Below are positions 1-11,061 of a stretch of 64,000 bases of DNA, piece after piece (the first letter of the stretch is position 1; each line of letters begins with the position of its first letter). The DNA comes from Cardinalis cardinalis. Lineage: Eukaryota; Chordata; Aves; Passeriformes; Cardinalidae. A model generated the notes under the pieces. That model was not told the origin of the DNA. It did no database searches and saw nothing but the letters and a program-made list of their open reading frames with translations. The stretch is taken from contig JACDOX010000110.1 in NCBI GenBank assembly GCA_014549065.1, forward strand, positions 248,001 through 312,000, in the 5' to 3' direction. The position numbers were made by a program, and so were the translations under genes.

Positions 1-1064
1 TTTGAAGGGTAGTTTGAACTTTGGACATCCTCAGTTTGATGAATTAACAAAACTTTTAAATCTAAAAGAATGTTGGTGAAGCAGTAGAGTTTTATCAGAG
101 CATTTTCTCATATTGTGTTTCTGCATAAATGAGTTACACAGGAAAGAAAATGTGCTTCAACAACTATCAGCAGTTTCCCAAGGGCACATAAAGAAAATTC
201 CACTTTTATCACTTAAATACTGACAGCTAAATATGGCTCATGTTTTCAACTTGCCCCTATCTCTTTCAATTGGATGGTTTGTCATCTCCATGAAGCTAGA
301 TCTGACTTCAGTGCTTTGAAAATTTTCAGTAGCTATTAATCTTTTTTCCTACCATTGTTTTGTTTTCAGTGAGAGCATGCCAATCCACGCACAACTGAGC
401 GGATTCATGTCACTAGGGTTTTCTTTTGTATCCTCTGGTGGAATAGAATCTGAGGATTTCTGAATTTACATGGAATTTGTTGGGGGTTTTGTTGCATTCT
501 CTGTCCTCCATGTGCAGGTCTGATTGTAGCTGTCTACAGCTTGAAAAGAGAATTTAAGAAGCTTCTTTTGGGATTCTTTGTTTTCTCATGGGAGGGAATG
601 AGCACTTTGAAATGGCTGCCTGTATCTTTTCAACAACTTTATGAGTTGCTGATTAATTTAAGGCAGACAACCTCTGAGGGCTGTCATACAGCATACATAA
701 AGGTTATGGGGAAGTACTGCATTTTCGGTGCTTACTGCAATTGAAAGCAGCAGAAATGCTTCTTAAGCTAAGGTCCTGCTTTGTTCCTAATCTCTTCAGT
801 GTCCAGGTTATCTTGAAGTGCCTTATTGCAAGTGTAGTGTCAGGTACTACTGGCCTAGAAACTCATACTGAACACTGAATTTTTAGCAGCAGCAATGTGT
901 GAATGGTTCTCCCGTATGAGATTAAAGCAGAAATATGAAATTGGTCACTTGTGCCTTGTGGTTTTTATAGCAGAGGTTATGAAAATACTGCATCAAAAGG
1001 CATGTAAGGTAATGCAAGGTTCTCTATGTAAAGTCAAAAAAGTTGAAAAAATGCTCCGAACATA
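1..1064. other. Unique AT-rich sequence, no gene seen
   Basis: AT-rich sequence without a recognisable exon, RNA gene or repeat. A 67-codon open frame at 541-744 is short, has no recognisable motif and is of a length expected by chance. Nothing here supports a feature. Confidence 0.6.
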
Positions 1065-1545
1065 AGTAGGACATGGAGCTGCAGGAAGAAGTTCAGAGAA
1101 GGGCCATGAAGTTGACCAGAGCACAGGAGCANCTCCACTATGAAAACAGGTTGAGCAAGTGGGGCCTGTTCAGCCTGGAGAATAGAAGGTTGTGTGGAGA
1201 CCTCATAGCAATCTTTCAGTATTCNAAGAGAGCCTGCAGGGGAGTTGGAGAGAGACACTTCATCAGGAACAGAAGTGATAGGACAGGGAGTAATGGGTAC
1301 AAGTTAAAAGAGGAGAAATTTAGGTTAGATAAGGAAGAAATTTTTTACTGCAAGGGTGATGAGATACTGGAACAAGTTACCCTGTATGTATTGTAAATGT
1401 CCCAGCCCTGGCAGAGTTCAAAACCAGATTGGATAAGGCCCTGGGCCTTGCTGGTCTAGTGAGTGTGTCCCTCCATGGCAGGGAATTTGGGACTAAATGA
1501 TTTTTAAGATCCCTTCGAACCTACTAACATTCTCTTATTCTGTGA
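1065..1545 (+). mobile_element. CR1 LINE, 3' end fragment
   Basis: This stretch follows the 3' portion of the avian CR1 non-LTR retrotransposon in sense orientation. Markers in order are 'agaagggccatgaag' (1095-1109), 'ggcctgttcagcctggag' (about 1162), 'gataggacagggagtaatgg' (about 1279), 'tactggaacaagttaccctg' (about 1364), 'gtgtccctccatggcaggg' (about 1465) and the terminal 'gatcccttcgaacc' before an eroded ATTCTATG-type tail. CR1 inserts without a poly(A) tail and is usually truncated at its 5' end, as here. The 107-codon frame at 1073-1396 is only this repeat read through and is not a gene. Several internal mismatches and a lost 3' tail indicate an old insertion. Confidence 0.9.
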
Positions 1546-2394
1546 AATTATCCACGCCAGAGCTTCATTTTCATGTGCAAGAAACAATTCAGCTAATAGT
1601 TGAAAAATGTTTTTCTAGACAATTTAAGTGCTTTTTATCCATACAAGATACCTAATCATTTTAGTGGGTTATCTTTAAAAGAAGTTTTAATAAAATTTTC
1701 ACAGGAAGCTGTTCAGTAAAAAGAATGCTCTTTTCCACATGAGACAACATTCATGAAAATCATTACATCTCCCAGTAGATGATGGCTGCAGGTAATCAGA
1801 GTAGTTGTTGTACTTCACTAGTTGCAGGTTCAAAAATTTGTTATAAAAGTGAACTGGAAAGATCAAATAAAAGTATTGTTAATTCCAGATTTATGTTCTT
1901 GAAGACACTGCTGTTCAATCTTTCAGGTTATGTGTTACAGATTTTTTTTTTAACTTTTAAATGAAAGCTCTTTTTCTTATGTCATCTATAAAAAGATATA
2001 GCATGTTTATCTCACTAAAAATATGTAAGAATATACTTTTTTTTTGTGGTAGCACAAATTGCAAAGGTTATTTTGTTTAACTGAGATCTGACAGTGATGT
2101 TTGAGAATAATCTCCTTGAATGAGAAAGTGCCAGTAATACTTTCCAGTAAAGAAAAGGGATTTCATAGGGCTAAGTCGTAAAAGATGACATATATTTCTG
2201 TACTAATCCTGTTGTAAGTAGTAGGAGAGGGCACAAAGCTCTGAAGTAAAATACTTTGAAATCAGATTTGAGAGTACTGAATGAAAGAAGTCTGGACACC
2301 TACATATTTAACATCAGGTAGAAACAGAGGAATGATGGAGATGGTGACTNTTCTCTCTCAAATCTTTGTCTATAAATATCTGAAAAGGGAGCGA
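1546..2394. other. Unique sequence, no gene seen
   Basis: AT-rich sequence between two CR1 fragments. I see poly(T) runs near 1942 and 2037 and nothing that can be called a gene or regulatory site. Confidence 0.55.
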
Positions 2395-2505
2395 CCTAGA
2401 AGTTCATCTAGTTTCACCCTCCCTGCTCTTGGCAGGTACAACTTCCACTAGATCAGGTTGCTCAAAGCCCCATCCAGTTTGTCCTTGAGCACTTCCAGGG
2501 ATTGA
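2395..2505 (-). mobile_element. CR1 LINE fragment, antisense
   Basis: Read on the plus strand this matches the reverse complement of the CR1 3' region: 'agttcatctagtttcaccc', then 'cttggcaggtacaacttcc', 'actagatcaggttgctc', 'aaagccccatcca' and 'gagcacttccagggattg'. It is short, diverged and lacks the terminal 8-base repeats. It is an old truncated copy lying opposite in orientation to the CR1 at 1065-1545. Confidence 0.85.
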
Positions 2506-4481
2506 TATGCAACGTAAAAATTCATGTGAACTCTACAGCAGTAGTGTTTTCAGGATAGTGGTGATATTCAGTGGCANGTTTGCCTTGCATAGAGGATCAG
2601 TCCCAGAGTAAATATCTCAGGTTTATTTACAAAGTTTTGAAAGGGTTGAGGTTGAGCTGGCTGAGTCTGATTCCTACCCATTTGAATTGTTGGAGTCTGC
2701 TAGAAGAGGTGACTCTAAATTAAAGTGATTAAATGTATCAATTGCTTCAGCCNCCAGTATGTGTTCCTAAAGTAAGGTGGAATGGAGTGATAATGCTGAT
2801 GTTGGAGATAAGGGAAAGGATGTTCTCATCCAATCAGTTAAAAGTATGCACAAAGTTTTTTGTAGTTGCCTGACTGGATTGATGATCTCTCCAGGGACTT
2901 GTTCACCTAAGTGTCTAAGAATGAGTTTATTGTTTACTAAACTTCTTTATTAAGCAGTAGATAGTAAAGAGGGGTGTGCAGAAAAGGTAGCATAGTAGTT
3001 TAAGCTTTAGTGAACTTGTAAAAGAAGGTAACAGGCAACAGTGNACCCCACTACCCTTCATTGTGGGTCTAATAATCTTTCTGTATTTCTCAATTTTTGT
3101 AAAAGAATAACAACTACAAGNCGTAGATCTTCTTCCCCTGCAGATAAAGTTAGCCTTTCTCTATGCAGCTGTAGATTTCTATCTAAATATGCAAGCATAT
3201 TATTTATAATAAAAAGAATAATTTAATAAAAGACCTTGCATGCATATGCATGATATAGTACTGTCTGATAAATATGAAAAATATGATTCATCAATGATGG
3301 TGGTATAAAAAGTCCCAGTTTTATTTGCAACCAAAATTTATGGCTGATTTTGCTGCTAGACAAACAATTGTGCCTCAAAGCCATGCATTGTCTTCCTGTC
3401 TTCACTTTGATTTCACTTTATCATGATTCGTTACGATTTTCAGTCAGTGTTTTCTTTTGTAAAAAAGTTCTCATGTAGCANGTATAAATCCAGGTACAGT
3501 ATCAACCTAACAGATAATCATCATCCAAAAGGAGGCAGGAGTTCTATTCATGGGTATTGGTATCAGATTGTACCAATACCCTGGGTATTGGTACATTTTT
3601 TGGTGTAAATTTTTACCATACTTCTATACCTTCCTACAGCAGCATAGATCAAAGAAGGCTGTGTTGGAGANACTGCAGAGCATTTTGGAATCAGGGCTGC
3701 AGGTGTAATCAGAGCAAACAGTAGGTTGTGACAGTCCTGCAGTTCCTCTAATGGATGACAGCACATCGCTACGGCACAAAAATCTTTGTGATTCCCAACC
3801 AAATAAACATATTGCCATCTATCCCTGGGGATCTTCACTGCAATGAAGTGTCTAAGAGGTTGCTGACAGGAACAAACTGCTAAGTAATCAAGATATATCA
3901 AAGACATTTTTCTGCTTGTTTTCTTTGTTCCCTATCTAGTAGAACAAATCTGACATCTGGCAATAGCAAGTCAGCAGTATTTCTACATTTGTTGCTCCCT
4001 TTTTTTCCTGTATTATTCATATATTGATGCTCAGGAAAGTCAGTACNGCAATCTTCCATTGAAAAGAGAGCAGGGGCTGTTACAAATATTCTTGAGTCTT
4101 TTCTTAGGTTTCTGTGGACAGATATATTCAGTGAAGGTTGTTTCTGAAATTGAACTGTGGGAAACTTTTACTGTTATGAAAGATCTGTTTATAGAACTTA
4201 GAGAGGTATCTGGTTATTACCTTCTCTGCCCTTTTAAGAAGCTATGAGTATACCCTGTAATTCTTTTGCATGATAGCACAGAATAGCTGCAAAGAAAATT
4301 TCTAAGTTCTGTTAGTGTGAATATTATATTTTGTCAGTAGTATAGCTGACTATGGGACAAGTTAACCACAAAAGCTAACATCCTGGAGCAGGTGAGATGG
4401 AATATTGCAGCTGGGACCAGAACTTGCATTTGTGTCATTAGTTTATGTTGAAATGACAGAGAAAATCATTGTCTCAAAAAA
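2506..4481. other. Unique sequence, no gene seen
   Basis: No exon or repeat recognised. It contains the inverted-repeat cluster at 3552-3593 listed separately. A 114-codon minus-strand frame (3563-3907) overlaps that cluster. Its composition, with several Cys and a single masked codon, matches no family I know, and it has no neighbour that would support a gene. Confidence 0.5.
3552..3593. repeat. Three-copy 11-base inverted/direct repeat
   Basis: The unit 'gggtattggta' occurs at 3552-3562, its exact reverse complement at 3571-3581, and the forward unit again at 3583-3593. The first two arms can pair with an 8-base loop. The second and third are separated by one base and form a near-perfect palindrome. 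The alternatives are a hairpin or cruciform site, or the scar of a templated replication slip. Confidence 0.9.
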
Positions 4482-4692
4482 TATTCACTGTTAGGGTGGT
4501 CAGGCATTGGAATAGGTTTCCCAGGTAGCTGGTGGAGTTGCTGTTCCTGGTTTAAGAAGCATTTGANGTGCTGGACGATGTGGTTTAGTGATTTAGGGGT
4601 TACGGTGCTGGTGCTGGGTTGGTGGTTGGACTTGATGATCTTAAAGGTCTCTTCCAACCTTGACTATTCTATGATTATATTCTATGATTCTG
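4482..4692 (+). mobile_element. CR1 LINE, 3' end with terminal repeats
   Basis: The segment carries the complete 3' terminus of a CR1 element in sense orientation. It begins with 'tgttagggtggtcaggcat', continues through 'ttggaataggtttcccagg' and 'ggttggacttgatgatctta', then 'aggtctcttccaacc', and ends in two copies of the diagnostic ATTCTATGATT-type octamer repeat with 'atatt' between them. This is the clearest CR1 end in the window. A short tract of interrupted CR1 body near 4545-4610 shows small insertions against the usual pattern. Confidence 0.93.
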
Positions 4693-7633
4693 GGAGCCCA
4701 CGTATTCTACTGATGCATGGATCCAATGTCTGGCATCATTAAAAGCCTTAGTGAGTCCTGCTGCAAATACAGAATGGTATCCATCCCTGTGACTCACAGT
4801 GTGGCTGGAGCACTGATTTCCTGCTGAATATTCAACACACCTATCAGCCTTAACTGAAATTGTCAATCAACAGAAATGCTTGATGTTTNCTCCTCTCTCT
4901 GTGGTTCAGTCTTAGGCTCAGCAGAAGACTTCTGTTTGTTTTTTATGCTCTGCCTGTTCTAATGACAAATTTTTCCCAGTTAATGGAAGGTGATAGGGTG
5001 AAGCCAACTTCCCAAGACCTGTGTTACCAGTTTATGGTTGGTTGGGAAAGGGAACAAACTAACTGCTAAAAGGAGACCCCAGTAGGGTACTAGCCTTTCC
5101 CAGCCTGAGACATGCAAAGGAAAGACCTTTAGAAGTGCAAAATGTTCAGAGGTAAATGAAGCTCCTCCTTGGTCTTCTTCGGGAGCAGAGAAACCCTTAC
5201 ACCAGCTAAGAGCAGACACTGACATGTTCATTTCAATGCAAGATGATTTTAAGCACTTTAAATCATCATCCACATACCCTTTGCTTCTGAATACCCTGCA
5301 TGAGACAGCAGTGAGTGGCCAGTTCAATTGTTCTATGTATAGGGTGTCCTAACTGGGTATTTAAACTGTAAAATCTGTGATAGCTGTAGAAATTAAATGG
5401 GCGAGGAATGGATAAAACACCAGGAATGGAAGCTTTCATAAACAAAAAAAGGTGCACTTGTGTTTATATTTCTAAGGAGTAATAAAATTGCCTGAAATGA
5501 AAGCTTACTTGGCAAGAGGAAGTTATGAGGGTCATTACCTACAGATAGTTAAAGATCCATAATTTAGGTCTTAAGTTTGGGTCACACAATATTTCAAAAA
5601 GACAGAATACAACAGGGAAACAAAGCCTCATAATATTCATTAGATGTGTATAATTAAAAGAGCAAAGTGAATGTAACTATTATGGCTCACATTACAGCAG
5701 AAAAGGACTAATGGTCAACATCAAATATTATTAGCCTGAAGGAGTCTAAACTATTATAATTTACAGTTTACATAAAATCTTCCCTCAAGGCCTGATCCAT
5801 TGTTCATTTAAAAACCTTTTATTCTGGCTGTGCAGAGAATAATTCTGGACATGGAGCATCTTTGTTGGCTCCAAGTTCCCCATAATCATGCCCATGGCAC
5901 AAAGGCAGAACAAACATCTGAATTGTTACAAATCTCCTGCTCCCTGCATCCTACATTAGAGAGTTGAGCTTATGTCAGAGACAGTTCTGAAGGCTACTTG
6001 TCCTGCCTGGCTCATCTAAAGGGCACAATATTGCTATTTATCCCTCTTGGAGATGATGAAACAATAAATGTTGGATAAATTTTAAATTAGTTTACATTAG
6101 AAAGGGAAATGATGAATACTAAGAAAACAGAATTGGGGTGGGAGAGATGGGACCTCTAGATAATTTTCTGGGCTCAAGGCATTAGTATTCTTCCTTTACT
6201 TCCTTTACATAACAAGCACCTGAAAGTTTTTATTGGACTGAAATGAACTTGAGTGAACCATAAAGGACTCAGTAATAAATATCCTAGTTTATATAAATAT
6301 CTATTCAGCATAAGAAAAATCCTGACTAAATATGGTATAAAATCACTAGACCAATTTAGACGAGAATAAAAGTCAACAGTTATGTGAAAAGTGTAAGCAA
6401 CAACAGAAGAAGACATAAATCATGAAAAGAATTTAAACAAAATACTGAATGCTATAAAAAGAAGAATGCATTAGAAGAGAAATAAAATTAAACCTATAGA
6501 AGGCAAGAGTTTTTTAGGTGAAAAAGCCCTCAGAATTCACTGAAGAAAGAAATTAAAACATCACAGGAGTGAATTAGAAAAGAAGATAGAAGGAATGATA
6601 AAGCATACCATTACATGGATGCTTCTCCCAGTGTATTTACTTGAGAGATCAGGAAAAATATGCCATATGACACAACTTGTGTATGCAGTCCTGTGAATGA
6701 TTTCGTGACTAGGGAGGCAGAAGCATTTAGTAATTTAGTGCTAATGAAGAACATCAAGGCTTCAGAACTATGATAGTATTTCTTCTAAGGTTTTATGAAG
6801 GAGGCCNTGGTAAAAAAGTAGACAGAGCAGTGAAAAGCAGCATAGAACAATTGTTAGGCTACAGTGGGTTAAGAGAAAAACATTACCGGGAAAACAGGTC
6901 AAACATTGTAGAATNAATTTATTGTCCTTTTGCAGGTGTTAATAAGATAGAGCTCTAAACATACATGATACTGGAGTGCTGTTTTAGTTCAGATGTCTAG
7001 TGGATTTGATAAGGAGTCTAAACCCATGGTTTACATGTGAGAGTAAGGCTCTAATCTGGTAGTTATAGCAAAGCTTGAGGGCAGTTTTTTGAGCTCTCCT
7101 ACTGAGAGCATTCCACTGATAAAAATAAATGCANTTTTAGAGACAAGAAAGGAGGAGAAACAGATTTAGTCAATACCTTGGCTTCATCCTGTGACAAACA
7201 AAAAATCCGTTTTCTTTATGGAGTAAGTTTAAAAGATTGGTCAGAGCAGGAATGAAGAGGACCGAAACACCTGTTCTTCTGATGAAAAGCACAGAGAGAG
7301 AAAGTAAAAGGAAAAAAGCTGCATGATTAACTTGAAGGAGCAGAGTTGACTCACCTAACCTCTCATGCATTGATCTTGGAAAATGTTTTCTCTTGCTTTC
7401 TGTGCAAAAAACACCTCCTCATGAGAGAAGATCTCTTTGTGCCCTATGTTGCTCATGTTCATCGAGTTGATGGAAAGCTGTAAGTGTCCTTCACCACGCT
7501 AGATTTTAAATCCTAAATGTTCAGAGCATTACCTCTACTTTACATCAGCTGGTCATTATCCTGTGACAAATTATACAAAANGAGAACAGGACCCAATCTG
7601 CTTTTATTTCTAGTAACTAATAAACAAATACTC
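4693..7633. other. Unique sequence, no gene seen
   Basis: About 2.9 kb without a recognisable gene. A minus-strand frame of 115 codons at 4980-5327 has no known motif. The stretch near 5630-5940 has a low-repeat AT-rich texture with mixed motif words such as 'ataattaaaag', which resembles conserved non-coding DNA, but conservation cannot be judged from one sequence. Confidence 0.5.
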
Positions 7634-7844
7634 ATGTTTCTCATGTTACTTGATGTCTCCAGACAACCCTCCATAGACTTCCAACACCTTTCAGAATTGT
7701 GGCAGGTATGTATGTTCAAACTGGAGTTTTTGAGGACTAAAAAACTCAGATATATTACTCTTTGACCATCTAATGATTTTATTTTCAGGTAAACATTTTC
7801 TTGCCAGGTTGAAGCTGACACCTTGTGGTTTGTGACTACACACC
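7634..7844. repeat. Unidentified repeat, copy A
   Basis: This 211-base segment is clearly related to 10109-10334. Both begin with 'atgtttctcatgttacttga', share 'acctttcag' followed by 'attgtggcag', share 'ggactaaaaa', and end with 'tcttgccaggttgaag' and 'tgtgactacacacc'. Similarity stops at both ends. I do not recognise the family: it does not resemble CR1 3' ends or the LTRs in this window. It may be an old interspersed repeat or a local duplication. Confidence 0.85.
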
Positions 7845-10108
7845 TTCACTGGTAAAACAGAATGAGTTGTTTTACAGAGGAGTTTCTTCAGCACTTTCCA
7901 AAGGTAACATGTCTGCTTATAATTTTGTTAATTTAATTTTTACATGTAAAGAATGCAATTAAGAAAATACAACACTCTCCTGTACATGTAATTGAGACCA
8001 GACAGTCATATATTCATTTTTCTCTCTCGCTTCCATATTTTTCCATGTTCATTCAGTTCAGTAAATGTATTGTTGAGACAATGTATTGGAAACTTTCTGG
8101 TTTTCATTNTATTTTTTAACATATTAGCCTGGGAGTGATACTGGAGCAAGAAAAAAAGTAGTCTAAATGTCACATCGCAGACTGANTTTGCAGGTCAAAC
8201 AGCTTCATGGAATCACATTTTGAATTCAAATTAAAGCAGGTTTTTTTCACGACTTGAGAGATAATGCACAATTATGCTTTCTATATGGGCATTCACAGGA
8301 AAACTTTACCATCTTCCACGGGATAAAGTGAAAAGAAATAAGTGTTAAAGGGGACCTACACCTCTAAGTTGCTTAGTTTTGTATATGAGTTCCTTTTTTT
8401 AAATAAGGCCTGATCTCCTGTCTTTTATTTGTCTTGTATCTTGGGAGTCCAAGATGACTGCGAGGCAGTGGGATATTGCAAATATTCATACAGTATCTTT
8501 CTTTTGGGGACTGTGACATTTCATTATGGGCTGGCAAGAACTGCGGTAATACACACTGCAGCTCAGATGAGGTCTCCTTAAGTTCATATAAAAGTGGTAA
8601 ATATTTTCCAGGCCCTGTGTCTGAGATTGTCAGCATTTAACAAATGTTTCCTTGAGCAGGAGGCCAAGTGGGATGTTGAACTGTGCCAACAACCTAACTT
8701 TATGTACAGCTCTAAACCTCTAGACACAATGGTCATGTATTTACTCCTGAGGCAAAGCAGCATTATTTTATAGGGGTATGTCTTTTATTATTATAAAACT
8801 CTGATTTATGAATTTCAATATCAAGCAAAGCAGTGCTTTCAAGAGAGTTGATCTTGAAATAAGCAAATACATTGTCATTTAACCATATGCTTAATGGTAT
8901 GCTACTTATAATTGTAATGATTGTTTGCCAAGCACAGTTTCAAATAAAGAAAGAAATGCACAGATGGTTTTCTTATTTAAGTGCATTAAAATGCATACAG
9001 AATGTTTAGAAATGCAAATCCTTTAAATCAACTACTTGACAAAATCAGGCTTTGTTCCAAGTTGTTGTAATAGAGTCTCTTGCATATAAATAAAAGATTG
9101 TGTTACAGAAAGAGAGAGAATAAGTCATCTGTAGAACAGCNNTCAAGAACCGAGTCTGAAAAGGGTGAAAACACAGGGCTTTTATACTGAGGAGTTAGAG
9201 GAGTTGGAGAAGTNAATTGTCTGCAGTTATTTCTGTGGGTGATTTTACAGCAGGAGCAAGATTGTGTTGATGCATTCACCCCATTATAGCGACTTAGAGG
9301 GAATTTACTCCTTTAAATACCTCGGTGTCAAAGCCAGCATTGCATTATTTTGATTTGTAGCATTATTAGGACAGTTTATATTTCAGTGCCCCCTTTTGAT
9401 CCTCCTATTCATAGTGTTCTACCAGTTTCTCTTGGCTTTCAGGAGTGTCTTCAGAAATAGTTTTTTAGGGGAATAGATGTTAAACCAACATTAACTGTGG
9501 TTTATGATGATCAAAACATGCCAGGGGTATATGGGTAGCTGGACCTATGATGGAAAGCTTGGCACTTACTGTGCTGGAGTTATTTTTCTTTGAAATTCAG
9601 AAGGACATCATGATTGTATCAAAGTCTCAGTAACTATGAATGGCAGATAAAAGGAAGATTTAAGGATGCCTATAAGGAAGGACTCAGGAAAAGTCTGAGA
9701 AAATAATAAGTGGGATAATTGTATCCCTTCTTCCCTATGATTGTAGAAGTTTAAATTAATCTAGGAAAAACAACGAGCAGCTCAGGAAATATTGATGGAG
9801 TCAAACTAAGAAGAAGATAGGGGTTATAGTTTGGTTTTCATGTAAATGAGACACTTGACACAAAGTATCTGCAGTCATGGTGTGGAAGAATGTATTATTT
9901 CCTGGCTCAGTGGCCTGGCTGTATGAGGTTGTGTTTTAGAAGATTTTGGTTTAATTTTTTTTTTATGCTTCAGTAACTGGAATATTGAAGACAGTTATTC
10001 AGGAAACACTAGTACACCTCAAGGTGTCTCAGGGAGACTAATGAATATTCTTTGCTGGTGTTGCAAACTCAAAGAAGCAGAACAGTATCAGATATACATG
10101 CAGTGAGG
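7845..10108. other. Unique sequence between two repeat copies
   Basis: No gene or known repeat recognised. The minus-strand 87-codon frame at 8373-8636 has no recognisable motif. The stretch near 8760-9100 is AT-rich with a conserved-non-coding texture. A pair of adjacent N bases lies at 9141-9142, the only pair of adjacent Ns I noticed in the window. Confidence 0.5.
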
Positions 10109-10334
10109 ATGTTTCTCATGTTACTTGATATTTCCAAATGANCCTTTCAAAACTCTATAGTCTTCGTCCACCTTTCAGGATTGTGGCAGATATGGACTTT
10201 CCAAGTGGAGCTTCAGGACTAAAAAGTTGATATATCACTTTCTTTCACACTTTGACCACCTAATGTTTTGATTTTCATGCGCATATTTTCTTGCCAGGTT
10301 GAAGTTGACAACTTGTGGCTTGTGACTACACACC
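10109..10334. repeat. Unidentified repeat, copy B
   Basis: Second copy of the repeat seen at 7634-7844, in the same orientation and starting about 2.48 kb later. It is about 15 bases longer, mainly through an insertion of 'ttcacac'-type sequence near 10243 and a few bases near 10145. Divergence by eye is moderate, perhaps a fifth to a quarter of positions, so the two copies separated long ago. Confidence 0.85.
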
Positions 10335-10447
10335 CTCTTACATCAAAGACTATTTTATAATATAAAGGAAATGAAAGAGATGGGATCTATCTAACCTCAG
10401 CTGAGGTCTTCCGGTTGGATCATTTTAATCCTTGAGATTCTTGNGTT

Positions 10448-11061
10448 TGTGCTGGATTTGGCTGTCATAGAGTTAATTTTCTTTCCACTGTTCGGGATGG
10501 TGCTATGTTTTGGATTTTTGCGGAACGCAGGGTTGATGATAAAGAGATGTTTTTGTTATTGCTGAGCAAGGCCTAGATAGAGCCAAGGCCTTTTCTGTTT
10601 TTTGTACTGCCACACTGTTGAGGGGGCTGGCGTGGATGCACGGGAGGTTGGGAGGAGAAAAAACCAGGACTGGTGACACAAACTGACCAAAGGGATATTC
10701 CAGATCACATGGCATCATGCTCAATTTATAAAGTGGNGGGAAGAAGGAGAAAAAAGGAGGACATTTGGAGTGATCTTGTTTTCCTAAGTAAGAATTACAT
10801 ATGCTGNTCTCCTAGAGATGGTTGAACATGCGCCTACTCATGGGAAGCAGNGAATTCCTTGATTTGCTTTGNCTNTGTGTGGATGTTGCTTTCCCTATTA
10901 AACTGTTAGTTTTCTGCTGTTATCTGTCAGTTCACTGCCATTATCTCAACCCACAAGTTCTCAGACTTTTCACTTTCTGATTCTTTCCCCAGTTTTACTG
11001 GTAGGGGAGTGAGTGAGCAGCCAAGTGGGCCTTGGTTGCTGGCTGGGCCTAAACAACAACA
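10448..11061 (+). mobile_element. Solo LTR of an endogenous retrovirus
   Basis: I recognise this as a passerine endogenous retrovirus LTR in sense orientation. It starts 'tgtgctggatttggctgtca' and ends 'ctaaacaacaaca', giving TG...CA termini over 614 bases. A promoter-like 'tttataaag' lies at 10725-10733, preceded by 'accaaagggatattcc'. A polyadenylation signal 'attaaa' lies at 10897-10902, followed by 'atctcaacccacaagtt'. Compared with the usual form, there is an extra stretch of about 40 bases just after the poly(A) signal (10903-10945) that looks like an imperfect duplication. The flanks 'ttgngtt' and 'ttgtttt' may be an eroded target duplication. No internal gag, pol or env follows, so it is a solo LTR. 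Confidence 0.88.

Noticed and set aside
1073..1396. 107-codon plus-strand open frame
   Set aside because: It lies wholly within the CR1 3' region in a part of the repeat I recognise at DNA level, and includes masked codons. It is repeat read-through, not a gene.
3563..3907. 114-codon minus-strand open frame
   Set aside because: No recognisable motif. Its end is made of the inverted-repeat cluster, and there is no supporting context or splice-signal pattern.
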